From assembly GCA_934663885.1 (NCBI GenBank), contig CAKUKW010000050.1, positions 1 through 10,725 of the forward strand: 10,725 bases of DNA, given 5' to 3'. The stretch comes from an uncultured Tidjanibacter sp. (GTDB taxonomy: Bacteria; Bacteroidota; Bacteroidia; Bacteroidales; Rikenellaceae). The notes under the pieces are model-generated. The model was not told the DNA's origin, ran no database searches, and was given only the letters and a program-made list of their open reading frames with translations. The translations under genes were made by a program, and so were the position numbers. Below, in pieces: positions 1 through 6,675 of the stretch (within the stretch, counting starts at the first letter, position 1; each line of letters starts with the position of its first letter).

Positions 1-387
1 GGCGGAAGGGTTACCTACGGCATAATAGGCGTCGGATATAACCACAAAGCAGATGGAAATTGGTTTACTACGGAAGCCGGTTTCGGGGCGCATATCAATA
101 TCCTCAAATGGTTCCGCATAAACAACGAGATAAAGGGAGGCCACATAGGCAATTATACGGGCGAAAATAAATTTAACGTAAACTATGCGAATTACGCATT
201 GCTTCCGGCTTTCCGGCCTTTACGCAATCTCGAAATATTTTTTGGCCCCAGTATAAATTATATACAGGCTGACAATGCAGACGACAAAAGCATGTTCCCG
301 AAAAACTCTCTTTGGGAAAAGAGCTCCGCAACCAGGCTCCAACAGTTATATATCGGCTGGCAGGTGGGGATCCAGTTTATATTCTGA
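1..387 (+). CDS. C-terminal part of a probable outer-membrane/envelope protein (5' truncated by the window)
   Basis: The reading frame is open from the first base to a TGA at 385-387, giving 128 visible residues with no convincing start, so the gene begins before the window. The visible part alternates hydrophobic and polar or aromatic residues, is rich in Gly, Asn, Tyr and Phe, and ends in Gln-Phe-Ile-Phe. A terminal aromatic after an alternating strand is the usual end of an outer-membrane beta-barrel. It contains a GPSINY stretch resembling the GPVFN strand of the two barrel genes further right, but is otherwise not clearly alignable with them. A strong hairpin 37 bases after the stop closes the unit. 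Inference: a beta-barrel protein of the Bacteroidota outer membrane; substrate or partner unknown. A first in-frame ATG at 199 is internal and should not be taken as the start. Confidence 0.6.
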   Translation, partial: GGRVTYGIIGVGYNHKADGNWFTTEAGFGAHINILKWFRINNEIKGGHIGNYTGENKFNVNYANYALLPAFRPLRNLEIFFGPSINYIQADNADDKSMFPKNSLWEKSSATRLQQLYIGWQVGIQFIF

Positions 388-423
388 CAGGCTTAACCGG
401 GCGGGACCCGATTATTTTAACAA

Positions 424-462
424 AAACCGGAAAGGCGCTCTACAACGGCGCCTTTCCGGTTT
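424..462 (+). terminator. Strong intrinsic terminator hairpin
   Basis: A perfect 15-bp stem (424-438 with 448-462) encloses a 9-base loop. The core arm is CCGGAAAGGCGC, flanked by AAA on the left and TTT on the right, so U residues follow the GC-rich stem on the plus strand. It sits 37 bases after the stop of the upstream envelope gene and more than 100 bases before the serine dehydratase start, so it most likely ends the upstream transcript. Confidence 0.8.
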
Positions 463-568
463 CCTGACTTTATATGCCCCTTCCTAAAGTTGTTATAACC
501 TTTGTCCGCTTAATAGCGGTGCGGAATAATTATTGAGTATCTTTACGGCGTACTATCAATTTACGAAA

Positions 569-1771
569 ATGGAATCGTTAAAAGAATTATACCGTATATG
601 CAACGGTCCTTCGAGCAGTCACACCGTAGGGCCTAAAAAAGCCGCCGAGCAGTTCCTTGCACGTGGAAATGCAGTCGATTCATACAGGGTCACACTTTAC
701 GGCTCACTGGCCGCAACCGGGAAAGGACACCTCACGGACGTAGCGATACTTTCCGTTCTCGGGTCAGTAGCCCCCACAGAAATAATCTTCAAACCGGAAG
801 TATTTCTTTCTTTTCACCCGAACGGTATGCTCTTCGAGGCTTTAAAAGACGGCAAGGCCATTGACCAATGGACGATTTTCAGCGTAGGGGGTGGCAGGCT
901 CGCCAACGAAGAGACGAAAGAGGAGGCTCCTTTGAACATATACCCGCTCACTACGATGAAGGATATCCTGGGCTGGTGCAATAAAGAAGGTAAGGCGTTC
1001 TGGGAATATGTCGTGGAATGCGAAGGCCCTGAGATAATGGTCTACCTCGAGGAAGTTTGGGAAACCATGAAAAAAACAATCGAGGACGGGCTCAATAACG
1101 ACGGCGTAATTCCAGGCGGGCTTAAACTGAGGCGAAAAGCAAGTACATATCTTGTTAAAGCCCGCGGATACAGGGATTCACTGGCAAGCAGGGCTAAACT
1201 ATATGCATACGCGCTTGCCACATCAGAAGAGAACGCATCGGGCGGAGTCGTTGTGACAGCCCCCACGTGCGGCTCAAGCGGAGTCCTTCCCGCCGTACTG
1301 TATCAGTTGTATATGTCACAGGATTTCGTGCCCGTACGTATAATAAGAGCACTTGCTACGGCGGGATTATTCGGTAATATAGCCAAGGAGAACGCTTCGA
1401 TATCGGGTGCCGAAGTCGGCTGCCAGGGCGAGGTCGGAGTAGCGTGCGCGATGGCTGCCGCGGCAGCCTGTCAGCTTTTCGGAGGGTCGCTGCTTCAGAT
1501 AGAATATGCCGCGGAGATGGCCCTCGAACATCACCTGGGTCTTACCTGTGACCCCGTGTGCGGATTGGTACAGATACCGTGCATAGAGCGCAATGCCATT
1601 GCGGCGGCAAGGGCATTGGATTCTAACCTTTACGCTACCCTGTCGGACGGCAGCCACATGGTCAATTACGACAAGGTGGTGGAAGTAATGAAACAGACCG
1701 GGCACGACCTGCCGAGCCTTTACAGGGAGACGGCCGAGGGTGGACTGGCCAAAAATTACGAGCAAAAGTAA
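569..1771 (+). CDS. sdaA: L-serine ammonia-lyase (L-serine dehydratase), [4Fe-4S] type, single chain
   Basis: Cytoplasmic enzyme that deaminates L-serine to pyruvate and ammonia using an oxygen-sensitive [4Fe-4S] cluster rather than PLP. The 400-residue chain has a fused beta domain (about 1-150), with the signature SSSHTVGP at residues 15-22, and an alpha domain (about 165-400) with CGSSGV at 234-239. Cys285, Cys327 and Cys338 are spaced 42 and 11 residues apart, as are the three cluster ligands I recall for the Legionella enzyme (343, 385, 396). An additional Cys331 lies in the CDPVCG stretch. I chose the ATG at 569 because MESLKELYRICNGPSSSHT matches the usual family N-terminus; a TTG at 533 would add 12 residues with no family counterpart. 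The length is somewhat shorter than E. coli SdaA (about 454). It appears monocistronic, with the preceding terminator at 424-462 and a hairpin at 1792-1816. Only a poor promoter match (TAACCTTTG, 496-504) is visible upstream. Assignment is secure; sdaA versus sdaB naming is arbitrary here. Confidence 0.95.
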   Translation: MESLKELYRICNGPSSSHTVGPKKAAEQFLARGNAVDSYRVTLYGSLAATGKGHLTDVAILSVLGSVAPTEIIFKPEVFLSFHPNGMLFEALKDGKAIDQWTIFSVGGGRLANEETKEEAPLNIYPLTTMKDILGWCNKEGKAFWEYVVECEGPEIMVYLEEVWETMKKTIEDGLNNDGVIPGGLKLRRKASTYLVKARGYRDSLASRAKLYAYALATSEENASGGVVVTAPTCGSSGVLPAVLYQLYMSQDFVPVRIIRALATAGLFGNIAKENASISGAEVGCQGEVGVACAMAAAAACQLFGGSLLQIEYAAEMALEHHLGLTCDPVCGLVQIPCIERNAIAAARALDSNLYATLSDGSHMVNYDKVVEVMKQTGHDLPSLYRETAEGGLAKNYEQK

Positions 1772-1791
1772 TTTATAAGACATATTAATAA

Positions 1792-1816
1792 AAAGCCGGG
1801 CCATCGGCCCGGCTTT
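1792..1816. terminator. Shared terminator hairpin between convergent genes
   Basis: An 11-bp perfect stem (1792-1802 with 1806-1816; core AGCCGGGCC / GGCCCGGCT) closes on a 3-base loop. On the minus strand it follows the TGA (1818-1820) of the transporter gene by only one base and is followed by a T-run, so it is an efficient-looking terminator for that gene. On the plus strand it lies 20 bases after the serine dehydratase stop and is followed by TTTCTCATTT, a weaker tail, so it probably works in both directions. Confidence 0.85.
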
Positions 1817-1817
1817 C

Positions 1818-2717
1818 TCATTTACGCTCTCCTTTATACCTCCACAACTGCCAACTGTTGACGACATTCTGCCATACCACGTAGGCGGCCGGGGCGACTG
1901 AAGAGAGAGGGTCGAGATACGTCTGGGCCATCCAGATTGCAAGCACCGTATTTTTCTGCCCCAATGACTGCCCGCCCGCGACCGTATCGCCATATTTGCG
2001 GCCCAAGTATCTCCCTAATGTAAACTGGAGGATACAGACTACCAAAGCACCTGCGGCAAGCCATATTTCGATGACAAAATTATCACGCGGCTGCGCGAGT
2101 ATGAATTTAACGGTACGTCCCATAACTATCGTAAGCGATACCGCCCAAAGCCAGAAAGAGATACTACCATGCTTCGCTATAACATTCCGCGCCCGCGGCC
2201 ATAATTTGTCCAACACCCACGCTGCCAGGAACGGGAGAATCAGTAAAGGCCCCACTTTTGCCAGTATGAGGAGTGCAGAACTTACAAACGATGCGCCTCC
2301 GTTAGCCCCGATAGCGGAGAAAAATAACGGTGCCGCAAGCGCTACGCCGAAGTTACTCACTAGCGTATATGTGGCGATAGTCGCGATATTGGCGCCCAGC
2401 ATTCCCCCTATTACGACTGCTGCCATCGCGACCGACGCGAAAATGCATATCATAAGTCCCTGGGCGATTACCGGATCTATCCAATGGAGCAAAAAGTATA
2501 TGCCTATCCCGCCCAATACCTGGAAAGCGAGCATTATCCAGTGGAGTCCCGTAACTTTCATATCTTTAACGCATATCCGGCAGAAAGTAACGAAAAGCAT
2601 AAGGAAGATGAGATATGTCGTCATCCAGCCGAGGCTGTCAAAGAAATCGTTGAAAACCCCGCCTACAACCATTGCGACCGGCATGGCAATAGTACGTGCT
2701 TTTTGAGATACAGCCAT
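1818..2717 (-). CDS. BASS-like (bile acid:sodium symporter superfamily) membrane transporter
   Basis: A 299-residue polytopic inner-membrane protein with about nine hydrophobic segments (roughly 6-26, 33-50, 57-78, 83-104, 109-134, 148-170, 186-206, 214-236, 256-290). Two stretches resemble the Na+/bile acid symporter and ACR3 fold: a glycine/alanine-rich helix with GANIATIATYTL (108-119) running to a Pro-Leu-Phe-Phe, and a C-terminal GQSLGQKNTVLAIW (249-262) followed by Leu-Asp-Pro and an Ala-Ala-Tyr helix. These are typical of the crossover helices that bind sodium in this superfamily. The substrate cannot be read from sequence; bile acids are only the name-giving example, and organic anions are possible. 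The start ATG (2715-2717) is the only sensible one, giving a short N-terminus before helix 1. It lies 97 bases downstream of der on the same strand, with no clear TAnnTTTG promoter in between, so co-transcription with der is possible. The stop abuts the hairpin at 1792-1816. Confidence 0.72.
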   Translation of the reverse strand: MAVSQKARTIAMPVAMVVGGVFNDFFDSLGWMTTYLIFLMLFVTFCRICVKDMKVTGLHWIMLAFQVLGGIGIYFLLHWIDPVIAQGLMICIFASVAMAAVVIGGMLGANIATIATYTLVSNFGVALAAPLFFSAIGANGGASFVSSALLILAKVGPLLILPFLAAWVLDKLWPRARNVIAKHGSISFWLWAVSLTIVMGRTVKFILAQPRDNFVIEIWLAAGALVVCILQFTLGRYLGRKYGDTVAGGQSLGQKNTVLAIWMAQTYLDPLSSVAPAAYVVWQNVVNSWQLWRYKGERK

Positions 2718-2724
2718 GATTCAA

Positions 2725-2806
2725 ATTATGAATTAAGAATTATGTATTATGAATTCTTATACCAAATAAGTAATCTCGATATTTCAATTCATGATTTATA
2801 ATCCAT
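2725..2806. repeat. A/T-rich intergenic spacer with short direct and inverted repeats
   Basis: The spacer between der and the transporter gene holds two direct copies of ATTATGAATT (2725-2734 and 2746-2755, period 21), an 8-bp inverted repeat TAAGAATT / AATTCTTA (2734-2741 with 2752-2759, 10-base loop), and a degraded reverse-complement copy (AATTCATGATTTATAAT, about 2785-2801). Stability of any hairpin would be low because there is almost no GC. It could be a remnant of a small intergenic repeat or simple A/T drift; no function is assignable. Confidence 0.4.
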
Positions 2807-2814
2807 AACTATTT

Positions 2815-4119
2815 TTATTTCTGCCTGAAATATATCATAAGTGGAACCCCTTCGAAGTCCCAGTGCTCGCGGATCTTATTCTCCAGGAAACGCCTGTAGG
2901 GTTCCCTGACATACTGCGGCAGGTTCACGAAGAAAGCGAACACAGGCGTGGGGCTCGGAAGTTGCGTCACGTACTTGATACGTATATATTTCCCTTTGAT
3001 CGAAGGCGGCGGGGTATCTTCTATTATCGGCAGCAGGTAGTCGTTGAGTTCCGAAGTGGATATGCGGCGTGAGCGTGAATGGTAAACTTTCACCGCCGTC
3101 TGGAGTACATCGAGGATACGCTGTTTATCGAGTACGGAAGTAAAAATTATCGGTACGTCGCTGAACGGCGCCAGCTTGCCCTTGATGAATTCTTTCCACT
3201 TTTTCATCGTATTGTTGTCTTTCTCGATAAGATCCCATTTGTTCACCACTATCACGCAGCCTTTCTTATTACGTATAATCAGGCTGAAGATATTCATGTC
3301 CTGCGACTCTACCCCCTGCTGGGCATCGAGCATAAGAATACATACGTCTGAACTCTCTATGGAACGTATCGAACGCATTACGGAATAGAATTCGAGGTCT
3401 TCCGTAACTTTACCCTTTTTACGCAGCCCTGCGGTATCGATAAGGTAAAAATCCATTCCGAACTTGTTATATCTCGTATTAATGGAGTCGCGCGTAGTGC
3501 CCGCTACGGGAGTTACAATGTTTCGTTCCTGCCCGAGCAAAGCGTTGGTCAGGGACGATTTCCCAACGTTCGGGCGCCCCACTATCGCTATCTTCGGAAG
3601 CCCTTCCTCGTAGTCGCTCTTGCCCTCTTCGGGAAGCGACTTCACTATTTCGTCCATGAGGTCCCCGGTACCGCTGCCGCTCATTGAACTGATAGCATAA
3701 GGATCCCCGAGTCCCAGTGAATAAAACTCGTGCGTCCCGTATATCTGCTCGTTATTGTCGACCTTGTTAACGATAAGTATGACTTTCTTCTTCGTACGAC
3801 GCAGGATATCTGCCATAAGCATATCGAGATCGGTAATTCCCGTGCTGACCTCCACCATGAAAAGGATAACGTCCGATTCGTCTATCGCAAGCATCACTTG
3901 TTTGCGGATATCTTCTTCAAAAACGTCATCGCTGTTTACCGTATATCCTCCCGTGTCTATTACGGAGAATTCGCGTCCGTTCCAGTCGGTACGGCCGTAA
4001 TGGCGGTCGCGGGTCGTTCCCGCCGTTGAATCCACAATAGCCTTGCGCATTCCCACAAGGCGGTTAAAAAGGGTGCTCTTGCCCACGTTCGGGCGGCCTA
4101 CTATCGCTACAATGCTCAT
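2815..4119 (-). CDS. der: Ribosome-assembly GTPase Der (EngA)
   Basis: Essential GTPase with two tandem G domains that acts in maturation of the 50S ribosomal subunit. In the 434-residue form, domain 1 has GRPNVGKS (8-15), DTGG (55-58) and NKVD (118-121). Domain 2 has GRPNVGKS (181-188), DTAG (228-231) and NKWD (293-296). A C-terminal KH-like domain (about 345-434) ends in [12 protein letters not shown], the conserved family tail. Length agrees with compact EngA proteins such as that of B. subtilis (436). I chose the ATG at 4117-4119 ([15 protein letters not shown]). An upstream ATG at 4156-4158 would add 13 non-conserved residues and lies upstream of the -7 element of the promoter at 4140-4170, so a transcript from that promoter could not include it. 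The gene is divergent from the outer-membrane gene at 4256 and is followed on the same strand by the BASS-like transporter. Confidence 0.96.
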   Translation of the reverse strand: MSIVAIVGRPNVGKSTLFNRLVGMRKAIVDSTAGTTRDRHYGRTDWNGREFSVIDTGGYTVNSDDVFEEDIRKQVMLAIDESDVILFMVEVSTGITDLDMLMADILRRTKKKVILIVNKVDNNEQIYGTHEFYSLGLGDPYAISSMSGSGTGDLMDEIVKSLPEEGKSDYEEGLPKIAIVGRPNVGKSSLTNALLGQERNIVTPVAGTTRDSINTRYNKFGMDFYLIDTAGLRKKGKVTEDLEFYSVMRSIRSIESSDVCILMLDAQQGVESQDMNIFSLIIRNKKGCVIVVNKWDLIEKDNNTMKKWKEFIKGKLAPFSDVPIIFTSVLDKQRILDVLQTAVKVYHSRSRRISTSELNDYLLPIIEDTPPPSIKGKYIRIKYVTQLPSPTPVFAFFVNLPQYVREPYRRFLENKIREHWDFEGVPLMIYFRQK

Positions 4120-4139
4120 TGTCTTCTGTTTTCGTTGCG

Positions 4140-4170
4140 CAAAGATAGCCGATTTCACGGTCTTAGCAAA
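4140..4170 (-). promoter_or_regulatory. Bacteroidota-type promoter for der
   Basis: Read on the minus strand, TTTG (4167-4170) is followed after 19 bases by TATCTTTG (4140-4147). This is an exact match to the Bacteroidota sigma-factor consensus TTTG-N19-21-TAnnTTTG. Transcription would begin a few bases before the ATG at 4119, leaving a leader of only about 10-15 bases, and this supports the shorter Der start. Confidence 0.75.
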
Positions 4171-4202
4171 AACACGGAGGCAAAACGATATTCAACACTA
4201 AG

Positions 4203-4234
4203 TTTGACTCTTTGGCGGAAAGTGCGTACTTTTA
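4203..4234 (+). promoter_or_regulatory. Bacteroidota-type promoter for the first beta-barrel gene
   Basis: TTTG (4203-4206) is followed after 20 bases by TACTTTTA (4227-4234), which differs from TAnnTTTG only in the last base. It lies 22 bases upstream of the ATG at 4256, about the right distance for a short leader. A second TTTG at 4211-4214 is too close to the -7 element to serve. The promoter is back-to-back with that of der. Confidence 0.6.
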
Positions 4235-4255
4235 TCCGGATAACAACAAAGGTTT

Positions 4256-4894
4256 ATGAAAAAAACCATTATTTTGATCGGGGTGCTCCTGTTCGGCTGT
4301 ACGTCATTATGCTCGCAGCAAAGGCAACTTCCTAAAACGGGCTTCGGCCTTAAAGGAGGCGTCGCACTCACGGGATACAACATAGACGGCACCGTCCACG
4401 GTTTATCAGAGCAGCTTTCACGTCCCATAACGGGGTATTACGGCGGCATAGTCGCCTATTGGGGATTCCGGTCGATCCCATTAAATATACGCGGCGAGAT
4501 ATTATATGAAGCGGCAAAGCTGAAAAAAACATATTCATGGGGCCAGCAAACCACTATCGGTATAACCTCCATAAGTTTTCCTTTAATGATCGGAACGACG
4601 GTGGGGATCTCGGATACATTCGGCCTAAGCCTCAATATAGGCCCCGTATTCAACCTTATGTCGCAAATAAAACTGAACGGCGAAGAAGAGTTGAGTACCG
4701 CGGAGCTTTTCCGTAAGCCGCTCGTGAGCTTTGCCGCGGGAGCGGGCATAACATTCCGGAGACTTACGCTGGATGCAAGATATAACCTGTACACAGCCGA
4801 CCGGCCGGTAAATGTACAATCGGGAAAAAATACCGAGACTATGACCGCTCACACATGGGGAAGCTGGAATTTCAGCCTGGGAATACTCTTTTAA
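4256..4894 (+). CDS. PorT-like outer-membrane beta-barrel protein (paralog 1)
   Basis: A 212-residue secreted protein. Residues 1-20 form a signal peptide (MKK, hydrophobic core to about 13, likely cleavage after Ser20 before Gln-Gln). The remainder shows alternating amphipathic strands rich in Gly, Tyr and Phe, ending in SWNFSLGILF (203-212) with the terminal Phe expected by the barrel-assembly machinery. It fits the small PorT-like / OMP_b-brl_2 class of 8-strand barrels. It aligns collinearly with the next gene: TGYY (59-62), GEILY (80-84), GPVFN (129-133) and LDARYN (172-177) all recur there. Function is unknown; no catalytic or plug domain is visible. A Cys15 in LFGC superficially resembles a lipobox, but a lipoprotein would be unusual for a barrel. 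The start ATG has no Shine-Dalgarno but is well placed below the promoter at 4203-4234. Confidence 0.75.
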   Translation: MKKTIILIGVLLFGCTSLCSQQRQLPKTGFGLKGGVALTGYNIDGTVHGLSEQLSRPITGYYGGIVAYWGFRSIPLNIRGEILYEAAKLKKTYSWGQQTTIGITSISFPLMIGTTVGISDTFGLSLNIGPVFNLMSQIKLNGEEELSTAELFRKPLVSFAAGAGITFRRLTLDARYNLYTADRPVNVQSGKNTETMTAHTWGSWNFSLGILF

Positions 4895-4911
4895 TAAATT
4901 AACCTGGCATA

Positions 4912-4944
4912 TTTGCCCCCTTAGCCAAAAAAAACGTATATTTG
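4912..4944 (+). promoter_or_regulatory. Bacteroidota-type promoter for the second beta-barrel gene, with A8 spacer
   Basis: TTTG (4912-4915) is followed after 21 bases by TATATTTG (4937-4944), a perfect TAnnTTTG match. The spacer contains a run of eight A (4927-4934). It lies 27 bases upstream of the ATG at 4972 and shows that the second barrel gene has its own start of transcription although it sits only 77 bases after the first. Confidence 0.75.
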
Positions 4945-4971
4945 TCTATGCAACCATAATCATTGAATAAA

Positions 4972-5589
4972 ATGAAAAAGATCTTTATTTTTATATTGAC
5001 ATTGACGGTAGCCACTACCGCACTCTCGGCGGGTAACAATAACGGTTTGCCTTTCATCAAATTCGGAGCTAAATTCGGTATTACGCCTGAAAAACAGAAC
5101 GTCAGTTTCCCATCCACCTGGGGAGCAATCGAAGACATCCTCAACGATACGCATACGGGATATTATGCAGGTATTACCGCAAGGGTGAAAATACCCCTGA
5201 TACCTGTATTCGTACAAGGGGAGCTGCTTTACAACTGGAACAACATCAACGTTCCGCTACTCGATACCAAAATTAAAACGCGTTACTTCAGCGCGCCGGT
5301 GCTTGTCGGTTTCGGGATAGGAGTAGGAGACACGGCCAGAATAAGGATTAATGCGGGCCCGGTTTTTAACTTCGGCACCAACGTATCCTGGAATGATACG
5401 AGCCTCGATTTCATGGAAGGCCTCCTCGAAAAACCTGCCGTCACCTGGACGGCCGGTGTCGGCGTAGACTTCTTCGGTCTCATGATAGACGCGCGTTACA
5501 ACGGACAATTTAAAAAGAACGAAGCGTCTTTCGAAAATATAGATGCGAAACCCACGAGCTGGACATTCAGTATAGGTTTCCTCTTCTAA
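4972..5589 (+). CDS. PorT-like outer-membrane beta-barrel protein (paralog 2)
   Basis: A 205-residue protein with a signal peptide (residues 1-20, MKK start, likely cleavage ALSA|GNN) and a small beta-barrel body ending in SWTFSIGFLF (196-205). Shared landmarks with the preceding gene are TGYY (62-65), GELLY (83-87), GPVFN (129-133, the same numbers) and IDARYN (172-177). The two are therefore tandem paralogs that have diverged considerably between these strands. I chose the ATG at 4972; an in-frame TTG at 4963 would put three extra residues before the Met-Lys-Lys of the signal peptide. Expression is likely from the promoter at 4912-4944. The PhoH gene follows after 16 bases and may be read through from here. 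Localisation to the outer membrane is well supported; the role (porin, biogenesis factor, adhesin) is unknown. Confidence 0.78.
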   Translation: MKKIFIFILTLTVATTALSAGNNNGLPFIKFGAKFGITPEKQNVSFPSTWGAIEDILNDTHTGYYAGITARVKIPLIPVFVQGELLYNWNNINVPLLDTKIKTRYFSAPVLVGFGIGVGDTARIRINAGPVFNFGTNVSWNDTSLDFMEGLLEKPAVTWTAGVGVDFFGLMIDARYNGQFKKNEASFENIDAKPTSWTFSIGFLF

Positions 5590-5605
5590 GAATTAATAAT
5601 ATTTA

Positions 5606-6592
5606 ATGGCGGAAACAATAATTACGCTCGAGGGCATAGAGCCCCTGGAATTTTACGGAGTCGCTAATTCGAACCTGAACCGGATTAGCGACCTTTTTCC
5701 TAAACTGAAGATAGTCGCCCGCGGATCGGTCATTAAAGCAATAGGCGAGCCCCGTGAATTGGAACGTTTCGAAAACAAGATGGGCGCGCTCATCACATAC
5801 GTATCGAAATACGGGCACATATCGAAAGACGTCATTCAGCAGGCCTTTTCGGAAGGGATAGTCGGGGAGCCAGACATCAACGATGTAATAGTATACGGTA
5901 ATAGCGGGCTTATAGTCAAGGCACGTACTCCCAATCAGCAGAAATTGGTCGACCTGTATAACAGCAACGACCTGCTTTTCGCGGTAGGACCTGCAGGCAG
6001 CGGGAAGACATATACCGCTATAGCCCTGGCGGTAAGGGCATTGAAAAACAAGGAGGTCAAAAGGATAATACTGACCCGTCCTGCGGTAGAAGCGGGAGAG
6101 AAACTGGGTTTCCTCCCCGGAGACATGAAGGAAAAGCTCGACCCGTACCTCCAGCCATTGTATGACGCGCTGAACGATATGATCCCCGCCGCAAAGCTGC
6201 AAAAATATATTGATGAAGGCACGGTGCAGATTGCGCCGCTGGCGTTTATGAGGGGACGTACGCTGGACAATGCGTTCGTGATACTCGACGAGGCGCAGAA
6301 TACCACCCTGCCACAGTTGAAAATGTTCCTCACCCGAATGGGCCGCAATGCCAAGTTTATCGTAACGGGGGACATCACCCAGATAGATCTTCCGCGCAAG
6401 AGCGACTCGGGGCTGGTAAAAACAATGGGGCTGTTGAGAGGCATAGAGGGAATCGGCATAATCGAATTCGACAAGGGCGATATTATACGCCATAAATTGG
6501 TACGTCACATTGTAAGGGCTTTCGAAAAAGACGACGAAGCGACGGAAAGGTTTAAGGCGGATACAAAAAACAACAGTGAATCGCATGGATAA
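5606..6592 (+). CDS. phoH: PhoH-family P-loop ATPase (PhoH-like protein)
   Basis: A 328-residue cytoplasmic ATPase of the PhoH/PhoL (YbeZ) type, thought to act in RNA metabolism and ribosome-linked processes. An N-terminal alpha/beta region (about 1-105; EGIEPLEFYGVANSNL near the start) resembles the KH-like N-terminus of PhoL proteins. The ATPase core has Walker A GPAGSGKT at 128-135, Walker B VILDEAQN at 225-232 and a TGD sensor segment about 20 residues later. A Lys/Glu-rich tail follows. Length is typical for the Bacteroidota version (about 320). The ATG at 5606 follows the barrel gene's stop by 16 bases without a recognisable own promoter or Shine-Dalgarno, so co-transcription from 4912 is plausible. 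No ybeY is adjacent, unlike in Proteobacteria. The family is certain; the gene symbol only designates that family. Confidence 0.93.
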   Translation: MAETIITLEGIEPLEFYGVANSNLNRISDLFPKLKIVARGSVIKAIGEPRELERFENKMGALITYVSKYGHISKDVIQQAFSEGIVGEPDINDVIVYGNSGLIVKARTPNQQKLVDLYNSNDLLFAVGPAGSGKTYTAIALAVRALKNKEVKRIILTRPAVEAGEKLGFLPGDMKEKLDPYLQPLYDALNDMIPAAKLQKYIDEGTVQIAPLAFMRGRTLDNAFVILDEAQNTTLPQLKMFLTRMGRNAKFIVTGDITQIDLPRKSDSGLVKTMGLLRGIEGIGIIEFDKGDIIRHKLVRHIVRAFEKDDEATERFKADTKNNSESHG

Positions 6593-6675
6593 AATGCTGC
6601 CATAAGCAATATTTCGGTAGAAGAGCGTTATATAAATTACATACAAAATCAAAATAACCTGTAAAATATACCATT

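Noticed and set aside
496..504. TAACCTTTG as a promoter for the serine dehydratase gene
   Set aside because: It has one base too many between TA and TTTG, and the nearest TTTA upstream is at an unfavourable distance, so I did not list it as a promoter.
1453..1468. Perfect 16-base palindrome GGCTGCCGCGGCAGCC in the serine dehydratase gene
   Set aside because: It encodes a run of alanines with mixed GCN codons inside a conserved part of the enzyme; codon constraints explain it and no T-tract follows.
1367..1993. Minus-strand open frame of 208 codons spanning the end of the serine dehydratase gene and the start of the transporter's 3' part
   Set aside because: It runs through the terminator hairpin and overlaps two well-supported genes; the product is low-complexity Arg/Ser-rich.
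1996..2706. Plus-strand open frame of 236 codons opposite the BASS-like transporter
   Set aside because: Shadow of the transporter; the product is an Ile/Pro/Thr/Ser-rich sequence without domains.
4298..4300. Cys15 in LFGC of barrel paralog 1 as a lipoprotein lipobox
   Set aside because: Phe at the -2 position is atypical and the mature protein is a beta-barrel; a type I cleavage after Ser20 fits better.
5603..6652. Long minus-strand open frame (349 codons) opposite phoH
   Set aside because: It is wholly antisense to a gene with clear Walker motifs, its translation shows no recognisable domain, and long antisense frames are common opposite codon-biased genes.
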